From: Pyrenophora tritici-repentis
Taxonomy: Eukaryota; Ascomycota; Dothideomycetes; Pleosporales; Pleosporaceae
NCBI RefSeq assembly: GCF_003171515.1
Contig: NC_089391.1
Span: forward strand, 4,092,001-4,156,000
Length of the DNA: 64,000 nucleotides
Direction: 5' to 3'
The notes under the pieces are model-generated. The model was not told where the DNA came from. It saw nothing but the letters and a program-made list of their open reading frames with translations, and ran no database searches. The position numbers were made by a program, and so were the translations under genes. Position 1 is the first letter of the stretch; each line of letters begins with the position of its first letter. Positions 52,960 through 64,000 of the stretch are shown here, one piece after another.

Positions 52960-55900
52960 CTACGCCAACATACTCTGGAATTCACTCCCCTCCTTGAGCA
53001 TATCTTCCGCTCTGCCGGCCTTGATCAATTTTCCCTTTCCAAGTACCACACAATAGTCCGCTTCCCGCACTGCCTCCAATCGGTGCGCAATCGTAATCAC
53101 CGTACTGCTCTTCATTTCCTCGCGCAACACGCTCTGGATCCTTTGCGCAGTCTCGAAATCAATGCTAGCCGTAGCCTCATCCATGATTAAAACGGGGCTT
53201 CTCCTCAACATTGCTCTGGCTAGTCCAACAAGCTGGCGTTGACCTTGCGATAATCCTTTGCCGCCGCCTTCGATGCTGGTGGAAAGAGTCCAAGAGTATT
53301 GGTCACCGCCAATTTTCTGGAGAACAGAGAGGCAGGACGCGTCTGAGTAGGCTGACAATGGGTCCAGGTTCTTGCGCATGGTGCCTTGAAACAGTACTGG
53401 TTCCTGTGCAAGGAACGTTACCCGACTCCGGAGCGCTTGCTTGTTGACAGTCGAGATGTCAATACCGTCAATGAGAATTTTCCCCTTCTCCGCCACCATG
53501 GTCGCGAGGAGGGACAGTGCCAATGTTGACTTGCCACTACCTGTACGTCCAATAACTGCCGTATTGGACCCGGCGGGGATCTTGAGCGTTACGTTCTGGA
53601 GTGCCGGTTCCAAGTTTTCTGCATATCGAATCGTCACATCGTCAAACTCAATGTCCCCACTATAAGTAGGCCAATGTGCTGGGGGGTCAACAACGCCCGG
53701 TGACTCCTTTTCAACGTCGAGGAGCTCAATTACTCGTTCCACACTGGTAAAGTCCATCTCCAGATTTCCGTAGACTCTGCACATGTACTCAGTGTGTATG
53801 ACGAATTTGCCTGCTGTGATGAGTACAAAGGCAGTGAGACCGGGACTGAGACCGGTGTATACTGCAATCAAAGTCATGATGAGCGTAGAGCTAGCAGACA
53901 TGACACTGAAGCGTAGCGCAAGCCACGCCTGTAACGACCAGTAGAAGTGGTCATTCTTCTGGAAGTTGTCCACGACTTCGATGACGCGAGCTTGGAAGCG
54001 CTGCTGCGCATTAAAAGCACGTACCGTGGTAAGCCCTTCGACAAGTGCGCCAAAGTTGCTCATTAGTGGGGATAGCGAGACCATCTATTCGACATCAGTA
54101 TATTGCTTCTAGTGAGAACCGTAAAGCTTACCTCCAGTCGCCTCAACCCCTGGGATGTTGGTAGAAAGCGGAAGAAATAGTACACGAAACCGCAGCACAG
54201 CACAACACCGAAAGCCAGAAACGCTGGTGTCGAAGAGAAAATAATGACAATGGCACTCAGCCAGCCGATGACTTGCCACGCAAACACGATGAATGCGTTG
54301 CTCAAATCACCGTCGATGGTGTTCATGTCGCTCGTCAATCTGTTCATCAGTCGTCCCACCGGTGTGACGTCGTAGAAGCGGAAAGTGGCATGGGCAACGC
54401 GAGTCACTGTTTCTTTGAAGATGGTCTTCGCGGCATGATATCCAACGCCGAACATGATCAAGTTGGTCCACCAAAACAGTACAGCAGTTGCAGCAACAAA
54501 GCCGAAAAAGGTCCATAGCCACGGAACCACGTCCTCAGTTGCCGGAGGTAGGAAATCAAAGAGCCCTGTATGGTCACCTTCCTCGTAGCTCTCGGCCCAT
54601 GATTTGATGAACCAGGTCTGCGCTACATCCAGAACACGGAAAAGCGCCATTACCAAGATGGCAACAGACCACCAGTGCAGCGTGCCTGCTTTGATATAAC
54701 GCCAGTATACGCTCCACTTCACGCCTCCTTTTGCGCGATGCTCATCTTCGATAAATTTGTCGGGTACCGCCGCCGCCTGTTCCTCTTCACGCTTCTTTGC
54801 ATCCTCTTCGGACTCGGTCTCATTGGTCTGAGTGCGTTTCAGGCCATTGGCATCCTCTGCTTGTGTTGGTTCGTGAATCTTCGCGCAGCCATGCTCCAAC
54901 TGCACCCATTGCTTCGCTAGGCCGTGGCATAGTTCTGTCCGATGTGTAACAAGGATAGTCGTTCTACCTTCGAGTAATGAGCCGGCCAACAGCTTCGCAA
55001 CAATGAACTCAGCCGTCTGATGATCCAGAGCTGATAGTGGATCGTCGAGGAGCAGTAGTTTCGCACTGCTATATATAGCGCGAGCCAACGCCACACGGGC
55101 CTTTTGACCACCTGACAAGCCGATGCCATTCTCGCCTATATTGGACAAGTCTCCGTGTTTGAGCTCGGCCATGTCAGGAAGCAAAGCGCATGCCTCCAGT
55201 GTCTGTTTGTAGCGGCCTTCTTCGTAGGGGTATGAGAAGAGTATGTTGTCGCGAATGGATATACTCTGTAGCCACGGAGTCTGCGCGCAGTATGCCACTA
55301 CTTGATCAGGGCGCACAAGCTCACCTGCTGTTGTGTCAAGTTCACCGAGCAAGGCCTGTAGCAATGCTGTTTTGCCAGCAGCGACCTCTCCATAGATTAC
55401 AGTCAGCCCAGGAGGAAATGATAGTGTGATGTCTTCGAGCACGTTTTTATCCACCCCAGGCCAGGCGAATGATGCGCCATGTAGGCTAAGCTCAGCGGTT
55501 CCCGCAGGCACAACATCAGCATTTTCTTTGTTTGGCTCGGCCATGAATTCCTCAACACGGCTCATGGCGACATAGGCATTGAGCAAGACCGTGACTAGTT
55601 GTGGCAAGGCCCGGAGATAGCCCTCCAAGAGGTTGAACAAGTCGATAGCAGGAAAAATGAGATCGATGCGCAAGTCTTGGCCTGCCAATTTGGTGAAGGC
55701 GTAGAATGCTACAGCTGGAAAGAGCCCGGAACCGAATCGTAGGATAAAGGCGAGCGAGGTCGTGAAGAAGATGTTGAGGACACGGAGATGCAACTCCTTC
55801 TGGCGAGACTCGAGAACACCTTCTAGCCATGCGCCCTGCCAGCCATACCAACGAAGATGTCGGATCGATTCGATAAACTGATTCACTCGCTGGAGCTTTT

Positions 55901-57592
55901 CGTCGGTAGCCACTCGGCGCTTCTTCTCAAAGTACACCTGGAGACGTGCAATACCGATGTTCAATAGCTGCGATGCACCCAAAGCTAAGACACCGAGCAA
56001 GCATGCCCAGCCTAGCATGCGCCATATTAGTATTGTCGCGAATATGGCACCAGCGGGCTTGATAATGATGTCAGAAAACTCCCAGAAGCGTTGCACTATC
56101 TCGTAGGCGTCGTTTCTCATCAGATTCAAAATCTTGCCCATGGATGCAGGGTCCTTCTCTTCCTTAGTCTTAGGCTTCTTTGCAAATATCGATGTTATAC
56201 GCTGTAACATGTTCTGGGACGGCTTAGACACCTCCTGAGCATCAGAGGCTTGTCCATTGCTCGCTCCATTACCTTCACAGTTTCTGTGCCCATTTGTGGC
56301 ACTTTCCTCGCTTTTCTGTTTGGCGCCTAAGATCTTGCGGTGTAGGGTCTTCTCGTAAAGCATTGTGATCAGTTCACCTCTGCATCTCTCATATGCTCGC
56401 CGCTGGTACCACAAGACGAAGACGTTCAATTGGGCAGATGTCAGTCGCAGAAACAAGGTTATACAGGCGTAAGTGATGGTTGCGGTGCTGTTACGATGTC
56501 TCATTGAGGCGAGAACGCGTTGGAGAAGTACAGGTGTGAGGAGAGCTGATGTAGTCAGAACCAGATAGTTTCAACGGCTAAGAGCTGAACTCACTTGCAC
56601 ACAAACGAATGGCATTTAGAACGGTTGTGCGAGCCAGATCCATACCATTCGCCACGAACACTCGCCTAGTCACGGAGCCCTGCAATTTCCTGAAGGCCTC
56701 GTGCAGCCGCGCGTGCTTGAATTCCCAGCCGAGATCCCATATGTCTTCATCTTCCATATGACGAGTCACTCCCTTTTTGATTAGTGGTTCCATCCAGGAC
56801 ACAGTCATGTACTGCCATGGAGTCAGATTGTCTTCAGGAGTGCGAAGCTGTATCGTCGGAGTGCCAAAAACGGGGCTAATGTCGTGGTTTGGTAAAACCG
56901 GGTCTCGCAGGGGCATATTGAGGACTATAATGATGCCGATCGTAGCCGCTACAGGGGCAATGACCCAAGGAGTATTTTTGATCATGAATTGGGTCTGTTT
57001 ATGAGACAGAGACACTAGTCTTTCAAGCAACAGTGCTGTGAAGAGCGGCAACAATGGCAAGAATGCCTTTCTCGGACGCTCGACTATGATAATGCTGGCC
57101 ATGATCGCCTGCAACCTCATTAGTTGTTGGTCATACGCAATTGGAAGTCTACTTACCCATGCAATCGCCGGATATATAGCCATTGACTCACGAAGAGGAA
57201 AGAATACATTGAGGACCTGGGACATAAGTCCAATCGCAGCGATCGCCAAGAGGCCAAACGTTGCAGAGGACGACTTTTGACTAGGAGATTCCTCGATTTC
57301 ATCATGTTTCTCATGCTTCTCCTGTGAGAAAGGCTTCGTCCACTCAGGCCAAAAAGACCTCGTGATTCGCAGTGGGTATCTAAGCAATAGCAAGGCTGCC
57401 AGTATTGCTGGTATCGTCGCAAGAAACGGCAGGGCACATGGCGTGAACCTGGCCGCTCTCGTATCCTATCAAGTCAGAAAACGTGAATTGGTGATTGAAG
57501 GACTTACTAACCCAGAAACGATGGCAATGGGAAATAGGTGGCAATTCCGAAAACGACGAATTCGTCGAGAATGGGACTTGGAAGGACGCCAT
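52960..57592 (-). CDS. ABC transporter, ABCC (MRP) subfamily
   Basis: Five exons (57592-57512, 57465-57157, 57108-56595, 56545-54132, 54084-52960) give 1,480 residues. A 48-nt, stop-free intron (57109-57156) lies in exon 2/3 and would be missed by frame alone. Several N-terminal TM helices are followed by TMD1, NBD1 (Walker A GEVAAGKT, signature LSGGQKARVALARA, Walker B LLLLDDP), TMD2 and NBD2 (GRTGSGKS, LSQGQRQLVGLARA, VLIMDEAT). The first Walker B lacks the catalytic Glu (DDP), the usual degenerate site of ABCC proteins, while NBD2 is complete. It probably exports drugs or conjugates across the plasma or vacuolar membrane. The start ATG at 57592 is the only in-frame Met before the first TM segment. 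Confidence 0.88.
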
Positions 57593-58364
57593 GTTTATCT
57601 CGACAGCACTTCCTTCCACCTGAGGCCCAATAGCTGGACCAAGTAGTGCATGTAGACAATGTCTAACTTTGCTAAGCACCAGCGAAAATAGCTTGCGTGA
57701 AGTGAGATGAGTTGTCGGTGAACATCTCAAAGCGCGATGGACTGCCTACGGTCCGAACTCCAGGACGCGCTAGTTACTAGCACGCCCCACACTGCCCGTA
57801 AACGTCATCATGTAAGCTAGCGGCCACCGAAGCTGGCCACCCACTGAAGCTGGCCACCCACTGAAGCTGGCCACCCACTGAAGCTGGCCACCCGCCCAGA
57901 ACTCGGCCACCCATTAAAAATCAGCTTAACTAATTCAACCTCGTTACAATCGCCACTCTGTACATATAGACTAAAGAGTTTAAGCTGCTAATTTAGCTGC
58001 TGCTCTCTCTGCTGTTTTTTCTGCAGCGTTACTATTATTTTGTAACTCTAAAAGAGCAGACGCCTACACTGCTACTATAATTGTTTCTATATCTGCAAAG
58101 CGTTAATTTAAATTTATATAAACTTTCTTTCGTGGCTGCTAAGGCTTAAGAGCCTTAAGTTAACTATGTAGTCTTTTGTTCTCTGCTTCTAGCTGTGCTT
58201 GTGATGGGCTAGACCCATGTATGCCTACTTGTAGGCTGAGAGAGAGCAGCGCAGTCATGCCTCCTACATAAATACGCAAGCTGAATCACGTTGATTCAAC
58301 TTGTGCATGCCTTTTGCGCACGCGTGGTGCATGTAGTTGTGCCGCTAGTCTTATAGACTCACGC
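57593..58364. other. ABCC upstream region and unidentified repeat flank
   Basis: The first 200 bp are ABCC leader and promoter. From 57822 a 17-bp tandem array begins (separate entry), followed by A+T-rich sequence with no frame, up to the 3' LTR of element 4. Confidence 0.4.
57822..57912. repeat. 17-bp tandem array, about four copies plus a variant
   Basis: The unit is GAAGCTGGCCACCCACT; the last copy is followed by a diverged GAACTCGGCCACCC. G+C-rich arrays of GGTGGCCAGCTTC type can form the ends of some fungal DNA transposons, so this may be a terminal remnant. I could not find a partner end. Confidence 0.7.
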
Positions 58365-58540
58365 TGTTAGGGTCTCACAGGATCAGATATTTAAAACTGT
58401 GTTGAATTACAAAGTTTTTGCAGTACCGAGTTTCTAAGAAACTTCGGTAGAATTAAATACATGTGTGGGGCAGCGGGGCCTCGGCACCCGAGGCGCCGGC
58501 GTGGTCCGTGCTCAGAACACCAAGGTTCCAAACCATGACA
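58365..58540 (-). repeat. 3' LTR of element 4
   Basis: 176 bp from TG to CA. On the minus strand it contains TATTTAA as a possible TATA box (about 58455-58461). Confidence 0.8.
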
Positions 58541-58559
58541 CGTCCCCCCTCCAAAATGC

Positions 58560-61500
58560 TCAAAGTCCCGACTGAGCGTTCAAACTTCCATTGAAAACAC
58601 AAAGCAGGGCAACGGCAAGCTGCCCGTTGTCGTCATAATCATGAAAGGTGGCGTGAGGCCCAGGGCGCCCAGGGTTGCGGTCGTGAAAGTCCTGGACTGA
58701 CTCCTTGCTGCCGCGCAGGTTGAAGTAGGGTTGCCAGCCTTCAGACTGGTCGTTGCCGACCCATTCAACTTTGTACTGGAGGCAACCACGGCGGCCAGTA
58801 TAGGGGTCGTTCATTGTATTTCGTATGCGGGAGTCTAAGACTTGAGCGATAACATACTCTGTGTCGCCCTCATCGTTCAAATGGACTTCGGGGGGAGCGT
58901 TGTCGTTAGCTCTGGGCTGTCCAGGTAGAGCGTCATCCTCATATGGTTGGAGCAGCCACGGATGAAAAGCGGGAAAAATGTTCTTAAGGCTATCTGGCAG
59001 GTCTAGCTCATAGGCCATGTTGTCAATAACACGGGTAATCTGGTAGGGACCCATATTCTTGTGGTCTAGCGACTTGACTGGCCTTTCGGTCTTAATATGT
59101 TTAGCGTTGAGGAGCACCCAGTCGCCAACAGCGAAGCGGGGGGCTGGATGGCGGTGGACATCAGCGAAGTCTTTCATGCGTTCCTGGGTCCAGGCGATCT
59201 CATCGCGGAGGTACCGACGGGTTGCGTCAATGCGGTTTGTGAGGGAGTCAGCAGCGCGCCGCTGTGCTGCAGCTGGGGTGGCGTTAGTGATGGCGTGGGC
59301 TGGTTCTAGGCCGGAGCGAGGTTGGTAGCCCTTTGTTGCTTGAAATGGGGAAACTCCAGTAGCGGAGCTTATAGCGGAGTTGGCTTCGAATTCAGCTAAA
59401 GGTAGGAGCTGGGCCCAGTCATCCTGCAGGTAGTTCACGTACGAGCGCAGGTACTGCTTCAAGTCCGCGTTGGCGTTTTCTGTTTGGCCATCTGTCTCAG
59501 GATGATAGGCAGTTGAGAGCTTTGGTGCTGTGCCGACGCGGTCGCAAAGGCGGCGCCAAAAGTGGGATGTGAATTGGCGGCCTCGGTCTGAAACTAGGGT
59601 CTTTGGGTAGCCCTCTTCTCTCCAGATGTATTCGAGAAACTTGTCGACGATAGTTAGTACCTCCATGTTCTCAATGGCGATAAACTTCTTCTTCTTCGAC
59701 AGCCTATCCACGACCACCATGATGTGTCGGTATGAGTGGCCGCACCACTTTGAGGGTGGCAGCGGCGTAATGAAATCGATAGAGATGTCCGTCCAGTATT
59801 TCTCTGGCACAGGCAATGGGTGCAGGAGGCCATGCTTAGCGTGGCGGTTGACTTTGGAGCGCCGGCAGGTGGTGCAGTTGTTAGTGAACCTTGCGATAGT
59901 GTCGGTCATGCCTTGCCAATAGTACCATTGGCTCACCTGCTGGTATGTTGTGGTGCGACCCCCGTGCCCTCCTGGCAGGGAGTCATGGATATCTTTTATA
60001 ATGCGGGTCCTCAGTTTCTCGCTGAATGGGACAAGAAGGCGGTTATAGCGCATAAAAAGCTTTCTCTCAGCGTTGGTTTCAAGATCGCCCAGTTCCAACC
60101 GCACACCTTCAGCAATAAGGTGGTGAGGGATACGTCGATGGCCGTTGTTGAGTGCGTCGCGGATAGCGGTAAGGCGGGCGTCTGTAGGGTAGAGGGCATC
60201 GACAATTTCTTGGGTAGTCATTTCATCGGCTGCTACAAGGTCGTCGTAAGGGTCATGTTGTCCTTGGAGAGTGAGGCGGGCTAGCCTAACCATGGCGGTG
60301 CCCACGCGTGACATGCCTTCTCCGGATTCATGCATGAGGGATAAGATAGAGGGCAGGTCGCACTCGGCTTCTCCTAAGCAGAGGCCAGCAAGGCGGATAG
60401 CTTCATGGCTGCCTCCATCCCACCGGTGGTCGCCAAGGATGGTCTGACACTGGTGCTGGACGCGGTCGTCGGTGACACTCTCAGGCAGGTCACCTGTCCT
60501 TCTGGTGAGGCTGTCTGGCTTCGTGCCTTGTTTTCCAGGCCGATACTTGACTTTAAAGTCGAATTCCTCTAAGAACTCGGCCCAGCGGGCTTGTCGGCGG
60601 TTAAGGTGGCGTTTAGAGCGGAAGTATTCGAGGCCTCGATGGTCAGTAAGTACTTCTACTGTGTCGGCGGCGCCTGCGAGCTCCGGGCGCCATTCCTCGA
60701 AGGCGCGGACTATTGCCAGCAGTTCCTTGTCGTAGATCTCATAGTTGCACTCCGTAGGAGTCATCTTTTTGGAGAGGTACGCGACAGGGCGTATAGTGTC
60801 GTCGCTTTGAATTTGGGAGAGCACTGCAGCGTAGACGTAGTCAGAGGCGTCGGTTTCCAGGATGCATTTGAGGTCTGGGTTAAAATGGGCGAGGACCACC
60901 TCGCTACAGAATGCCTGCTTGAGCAGGTCAAAGGCTCGCGAAGCTTCGGGGGTCATTTGAAACAGCTTTGGATCTCCGCGGGTGAGATGGGTGAGAGGTT
61001 TGGCGATATCAGAGAAGCCATATATAAAACGGCGATAGAAATTGGCAAAGCCAAGGAAGGCTTGGACATCCTTGAGGGACTTGGGTAGAAGCCAGTCCTG
61101 TATAGCACTGACCTTTTCTGGGTCCATCTTTATACCGTTCGGTGTGATAATAAGCCCAAGAAACTTGACTTCTTCTTGGAAGAATTCAGATTTCAGGATG
61201 TCCATGGGGAGCCCAGCGTTGGACAGGCGTGTGACCACTCGGAGTAGATGGTCATCATGCTCTTCCCTTGTTTCGCTGAATATGATGACGTCGTCTAGGT
61301 AGGCCATGCAAAATTCGTCCAGGTACTCATGGAGGACGTCGTTGATGTAGGCTTGAAATGTTCCAGGGCTGTTGCACATTCCAAAGGGCATTACGGTGTA
61401 CTGGTACAGGCCGTATGGCGTAATGAACGCTGAGAGGTGTTTATGCTCTTCTTTAATCCGGATTTTATTGAAGGCGGCGATAACGTCTACCTTAGAGAAG

Positions 61501-62882
61501 AATTTGGCCTTGGATAGCTTGGTGAGCATGTCGCGTATCAACGGAGGGGTGTTACGGTTCTTGATGGTATGGGCATTAAGTCCTCGATAGTCCACGCAAA
61601 TTCGGATACCTCCTCCAGGTTTCTTGACTACTAGGAGGGGGCAGCCCATTCAGAGGTGCTACGTTCAATGTGGCCTTTCCGGATCATATCGTCAATGTAG
61701 AGCTTCACAGCTCGGGCTTCGTCGCGGGATAGCGGCCTTAGCCGCTGTGATGAAGGGCGAGGCGGTTTTCCGGTTTCGGGGTCTAACTGGATTTCAATAG
61801 CGTGGTCCAGCTTGTCTCGCTGCGGAGGGATCTCATCGGCCTCTCGTGGGTCGAAGCCATGGTAGAGGGGATGGAGGACCTCTGGCAGCTTAGCCAGGAT
61901 TTCCTCTTTACTCATGTGGGGGCGCTCCATTCGATCGCGAAACTTTTCAAAGTCTTCAGGGAGGACTTTGGCTCCTGCCGCACGCAGCAGTTGGGTATCC
62001 GTCCATTCTTGGTCGGTCATATTGCAAAGTCTTTCAACCTCTTCCATAGAGGTTAGGCAGACCTGTTCTCCTCTTGTCACTGAAATGGCGGCCACCCGGC
62101 TTGAGATAAAAGCGATGTCGATAGGCGGGGGATGTTGAGGAGCCTTAGGATGGCGAGCTTTTTTAAGCTCATAGGCTGGGGGCGCTGGGTGTTTGCGGTG
62201 TCGGCTACTAGCAGCCATGCATGGCTTGTGGTTTTCTAGGCAGTTGCGAATGCAATGGTCTGAGTTGAATACTATTGACATAGTGTCCCAGTTTACCTGG
62301 GGGTTGTGGATTTGAAACCAGGGAGTGCCAAGGATCATTTGCACTCCGCTAACTTTGGTCACATAGGCAAGGACTTGTTCATGGTGGGTGTCGAAAGTTA
62401 CGTGTACCCGTGTCATATGGGTAACGTTGGCAACTTGGGTGCCGTCTGCGAGCTCCAGGACAGCTGGGTCTTGGAGCGGAATTAATTCGTATTTGTGTGC
62501 GCGAGCATGAGATTCATCAATGAAGAGAGAAGCACAACCAGAGTCACCCATGAGTTCTACGTGTGAGGATGGTTGTTGAGAGGGAGATATCATCCCTTTG
62601 AATACTAATTGCTGACCTACCATAGGGAGATAAGTATTGCCACGAATAGCGGCGGCTGCGATGGCGGAGACGCGAACCCGTGGGGCAGCAGGGCGTTCCA
62701 GGTTCTTGATCCGGTCCAGGATTGCTTGCAGTGTGGGGTCAGGTTCAGTGTCGTTGTCGTCGCAGTCTTCGGCAGTAGGAGAAGGGGGCGTTGTAGGTTC
62801 AGGTGTATTCAAGGGTTCTTTATTGAGTTTCTCAGGCTCTTGGGGTCCCTGGGGGCGACTTTCGCCAGGGACTACTCGTTTT
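58560..62882 (-). pseudogene. pol: Pol polyprotein of element 4, one frameshift
   Basis: The frame enters from the frameshift module. Order: retropepsin region (MGDSGCASLFIDE, DSG), a spacer, then RT (FCMAYLDDVIIFS), RNase H (ETDASD), integrase (GGHGGRTTTY ... CTTCRRSK; DDE core SIDFITP / SDRGRQF / HPETDGQTENAN), GPY-like NMGPYQITRVIDN and a chromodomain-like LQYKVEWVGNDQ. The frame breaks just before RT at a G5 run on the plus strand (61637-61641), after SEWAAP; one more base would restore VVKKPGGG. Apart from this it is complete to the stop at 58560. Confidence 0.88.
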
Positions 62883-62884
62883 CC
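62845..62884 (-). promoter_or_regulatory. -1 ribosomal frameshift module, element 4
   Basis: Minus strand: GGAAAAC (62884-62878), spacer GAGTA, stem GTCCCTGG (62872-62865), 12-nt loop CGAAAGTCGCCC, stem CCAGGGAC (62852-62845). Relative to element 3, one stem pair changes from C-G to U-A on both sides, which supports the pairing. Here gag reads two codons further (AAC GAG TAG). Confidence 0.78.
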
Positions 62885-64000
62885 GAGCGGGCGTCAGAGG
62901 CGGCCGCTGGAGGAGTAGGGGCTCGGACGGCGTTAATGCGTACGGCGGCCTTAGGGATAGGGACGCCGGCGGCCTTGCGGGCTTCGTTCAAGGCGGTGAG
63001 GACTTCGGGGTAGCGGCCCATTGAAGTGAGCTTGTCCATGTCCTTGCAGGGCGCGTCGTCGGAGTTAGACTTGTGGCCTGCACGGGTGCACTTGAAGCAG
63101 CGTTCCAATTCAGCTAGGACCTGGGTCTCCATGACAGTGCGCTCCCTGTAGGGTTTGTTGATAATAAATTGGTTGGCTCCGCTGCCTTTGGGCTGCGCGT
63201 TGTCGGCGTTGCGATTGCGGTTGCGGTTATTGCCGCCGCCGCCACGACCGCTACCTCCACTATTACCCTTGCTAGGGTTGTGAGAGGGCTGGAGGGCGGA
63301 GTGAAGTTGTTCGAGGTGTCGGAGCTTGTGGCTGAACTTGGCAAAGTCCTTGGTGAAGGTGTCGTCGCTCATGAGGTGCTCCGCTCGGCTGCGCCACTGG
63401 TCTGGCAACTTCTTGTAGGCTTGCAGAGTCTTTTCCTCGTCGTCCCATTTCAAGGGAGCGACGCCGGCTTTGAAGCGGGCCAGGTAGGAGGTGATAGTCT
63501 CACCAGGCTTCATGAAGCCTTCCTTTTCGTAGAAGTTGTGGGCATCTAGGCGGGTATTCAAACGGCCGTAGCAGGCGTCGAGGATATCCCACGCTTCTTG
63601 TGCAGTATGGAACTCGTCTCCTTCGACAAACCATCCGCTCGAGATATTATCCCAGGCTACGCCGGTGGTTTTCATGCGGATGTAGTCTAGTTGCTCCTCC
63701 TCGTTGTTGGCGAAAGGGTACGGATGGGCACGGAACCAGCTCTGCATGTCGAGTTTCCATTTCTGGTAGGTAGAGGCCTTTGTGCCTGTAGGGCCCTCAA
63801 AGACCGCGGGTTCAGGTTGTTTAGATCGTCGCTGCGTTGTGGCGGGCAGCGGAGCGTCAGGGCTAAGTTTGGTAGCTGAGCGGTGGCGGCGTACGCTAAC
63901 GGGTCCATCTGATTCGTCAGAGATGGAGTCATGCGGTTTGCCGCGTAGAGATGGGCGCGCGGTGCTAGCATAGGCTTTAAGCTTTTCTTTGGTTTCGCCG
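62872..64000 (-). CDS. gag: Gag polyprotein, element 4, 5' partial
   Basis: The frame is open from the right edge to TAG at 62874-62872. It includes the gag core (KASTYQKWKLDMQSWF, near 63790-63735), a Gly/Asn/Arg-rich basic region (about 63280-63190) and a variant zinc knuckle CFKCTRAGHKSNSDDAPC with C-X2-C-X4-H-X8-C spacing. The start lies outside the window. It ends with the SEN codons of the slippery site. Confidence 0.85.
   Translation of the reverse strand, partial: GETKEKLKAYASTARPSLRGKPHDSISDESDGPVSVRRHRSATKLSPDAPLPATTQRRSKQPEPAVFEGPTGTKASTYQKWKLDMQSWFRAHPYPFANNEEEQLDYIRMKTTGVAWDNISSGWFVEGDEFHTAQEAWDILDACYGRLNTRLDAHNFYEKEGFMKPGETITSYLARFKAGVAPLKWDDEEKTLQAYKKLPDQWRSRAEHLMSDDTFTKDFAKFSHKLRHLEQLHSALQPSHNPSKGNSGGSGRGGGGNNRNRNRNADNAQPKGSGANQFIINKPYRERTVMETQVLAELERCFKCTRAGHKSNSDDAPCKDMDKLTSMGRYPEVLTALNEARKAAGVPIPKAAVRINAVRAPTPPAAASDARSENE

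Larger units (their letters stand above)
58365..64000 (-). mobile_element. Ty3/gypsy retrotransposon, element 4, 5' end off window
   Basis: It reads on the minus strand from beyond the right edge to a 176-bp 3' LTR (58365-58540; minus-strand ends TGTCATGG...CCTAACA) preceded by the purine tract GGAGGGGGGACG. Gag, the conserved frameshift module, and pol through integrase and chromodomain are present. Gag and pol resemble elements 1 and 3. The left flank is CACGC (58360-58364), the expected target duplication, but the right end cannot be checked. Pol has one apparent single-base deletion. Confidence 0.9.

Noticed and set aside
57593..57730. N-terminal extension of the ABCC frame to 57730
   Set aside because: It would begin at TTG; no upstream ATG is in frame, so the start is placed at 57592.

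Overview
The window is nuclear DNA of a filamentous ascomycete fungus. The genes have short (about 45-65 nt) GT-AG introns, fungal families are present (AA9 lytic polysaccharide monooxygenase with a fungal CBM1, HET-domain remnant, fungal MFS and ABCC transporters, Akr1, Dhh1), and the repeats are typical fungal LTR elements with TpA-rich, RIP-like decay. A plant-associated Dothideomycete (Pleosporales) is my inference, not something the sequence proves.

Layout. 1-13.4 kb is a gene-rich arm: an AT-hook-like nuclear protein (5' end off the window), a mitochondrial rhomboid protease, the DEAD-box helicase Dhh1, the Golgi tether subunit Cog5, a secreted AA9-CBM1 enzyme and a cytochrome P450. 14-40 kb is a transposon block. 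It starts with a Ty3/gypsy element (element 1, 13978-22068). A decayed Tc1/mariner element follows (22123-39996), about 2.1 kb originally but swollen to 17.9 kb by nested insertions: a gypsy element in reverse orientation (element 2, TSD GTTAA), a non-autonomous copia-type element (TSD TATAT) that itself carries a foldback/MITE, a structurally intact gypsy element (element 3, TSD CTAAG), and a solo LTR (TSD ACAGG). 40-43.2 kb is decayed DNA with a microsatellite, a tRNA-like relic and a broken HET gene. 43.4-57.6 kb is a second gene-rich arm, all on the minus strand: an MFS transporter, the mitochondrial ATPase Afg1, the palmitoyltransferase Akr1 and an ABCC transporter. 58.4 kb to the right edge is a fourth gypsy element (element 4, minus strand, 5' end off the window).

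The host genes are ordinary single-copy housekeeping or accessory genes and form no evident pathway cluster. The most notable content is in the retroelements. (i) Elements 1, 3 and 4 share a gag-pol -1 frameshift module with identical geometry: GGAAAAC, a 5-nt spacer, a perfect 8-bp stem and a 12-nt loop. The stem sequences differ but pairing is kept. (ii) Element 2 instead uses the slippery heptamer TTTTTTA. (iii) Elements 1, 2 and 3 each carry, exactly 2 nt after the 5' LTR, a 9-nt sequence complementary to a 9-mer inside their own LTR, the layout expected for Tf1-like self-priming. (iv) Element 2 encodes, antisense to gag-pol and starting 57 nt from its 3' LTR, a 152-residue protein with an exact Zn2Cys6 spacing and a predicted coiled coil; its stop codon overlaps the antisense pol stop. 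(v) The copia-type element carries a primer site matching the initiator-tRNA-Met anticodon arm, as in Ty5 and Drosophila copia.
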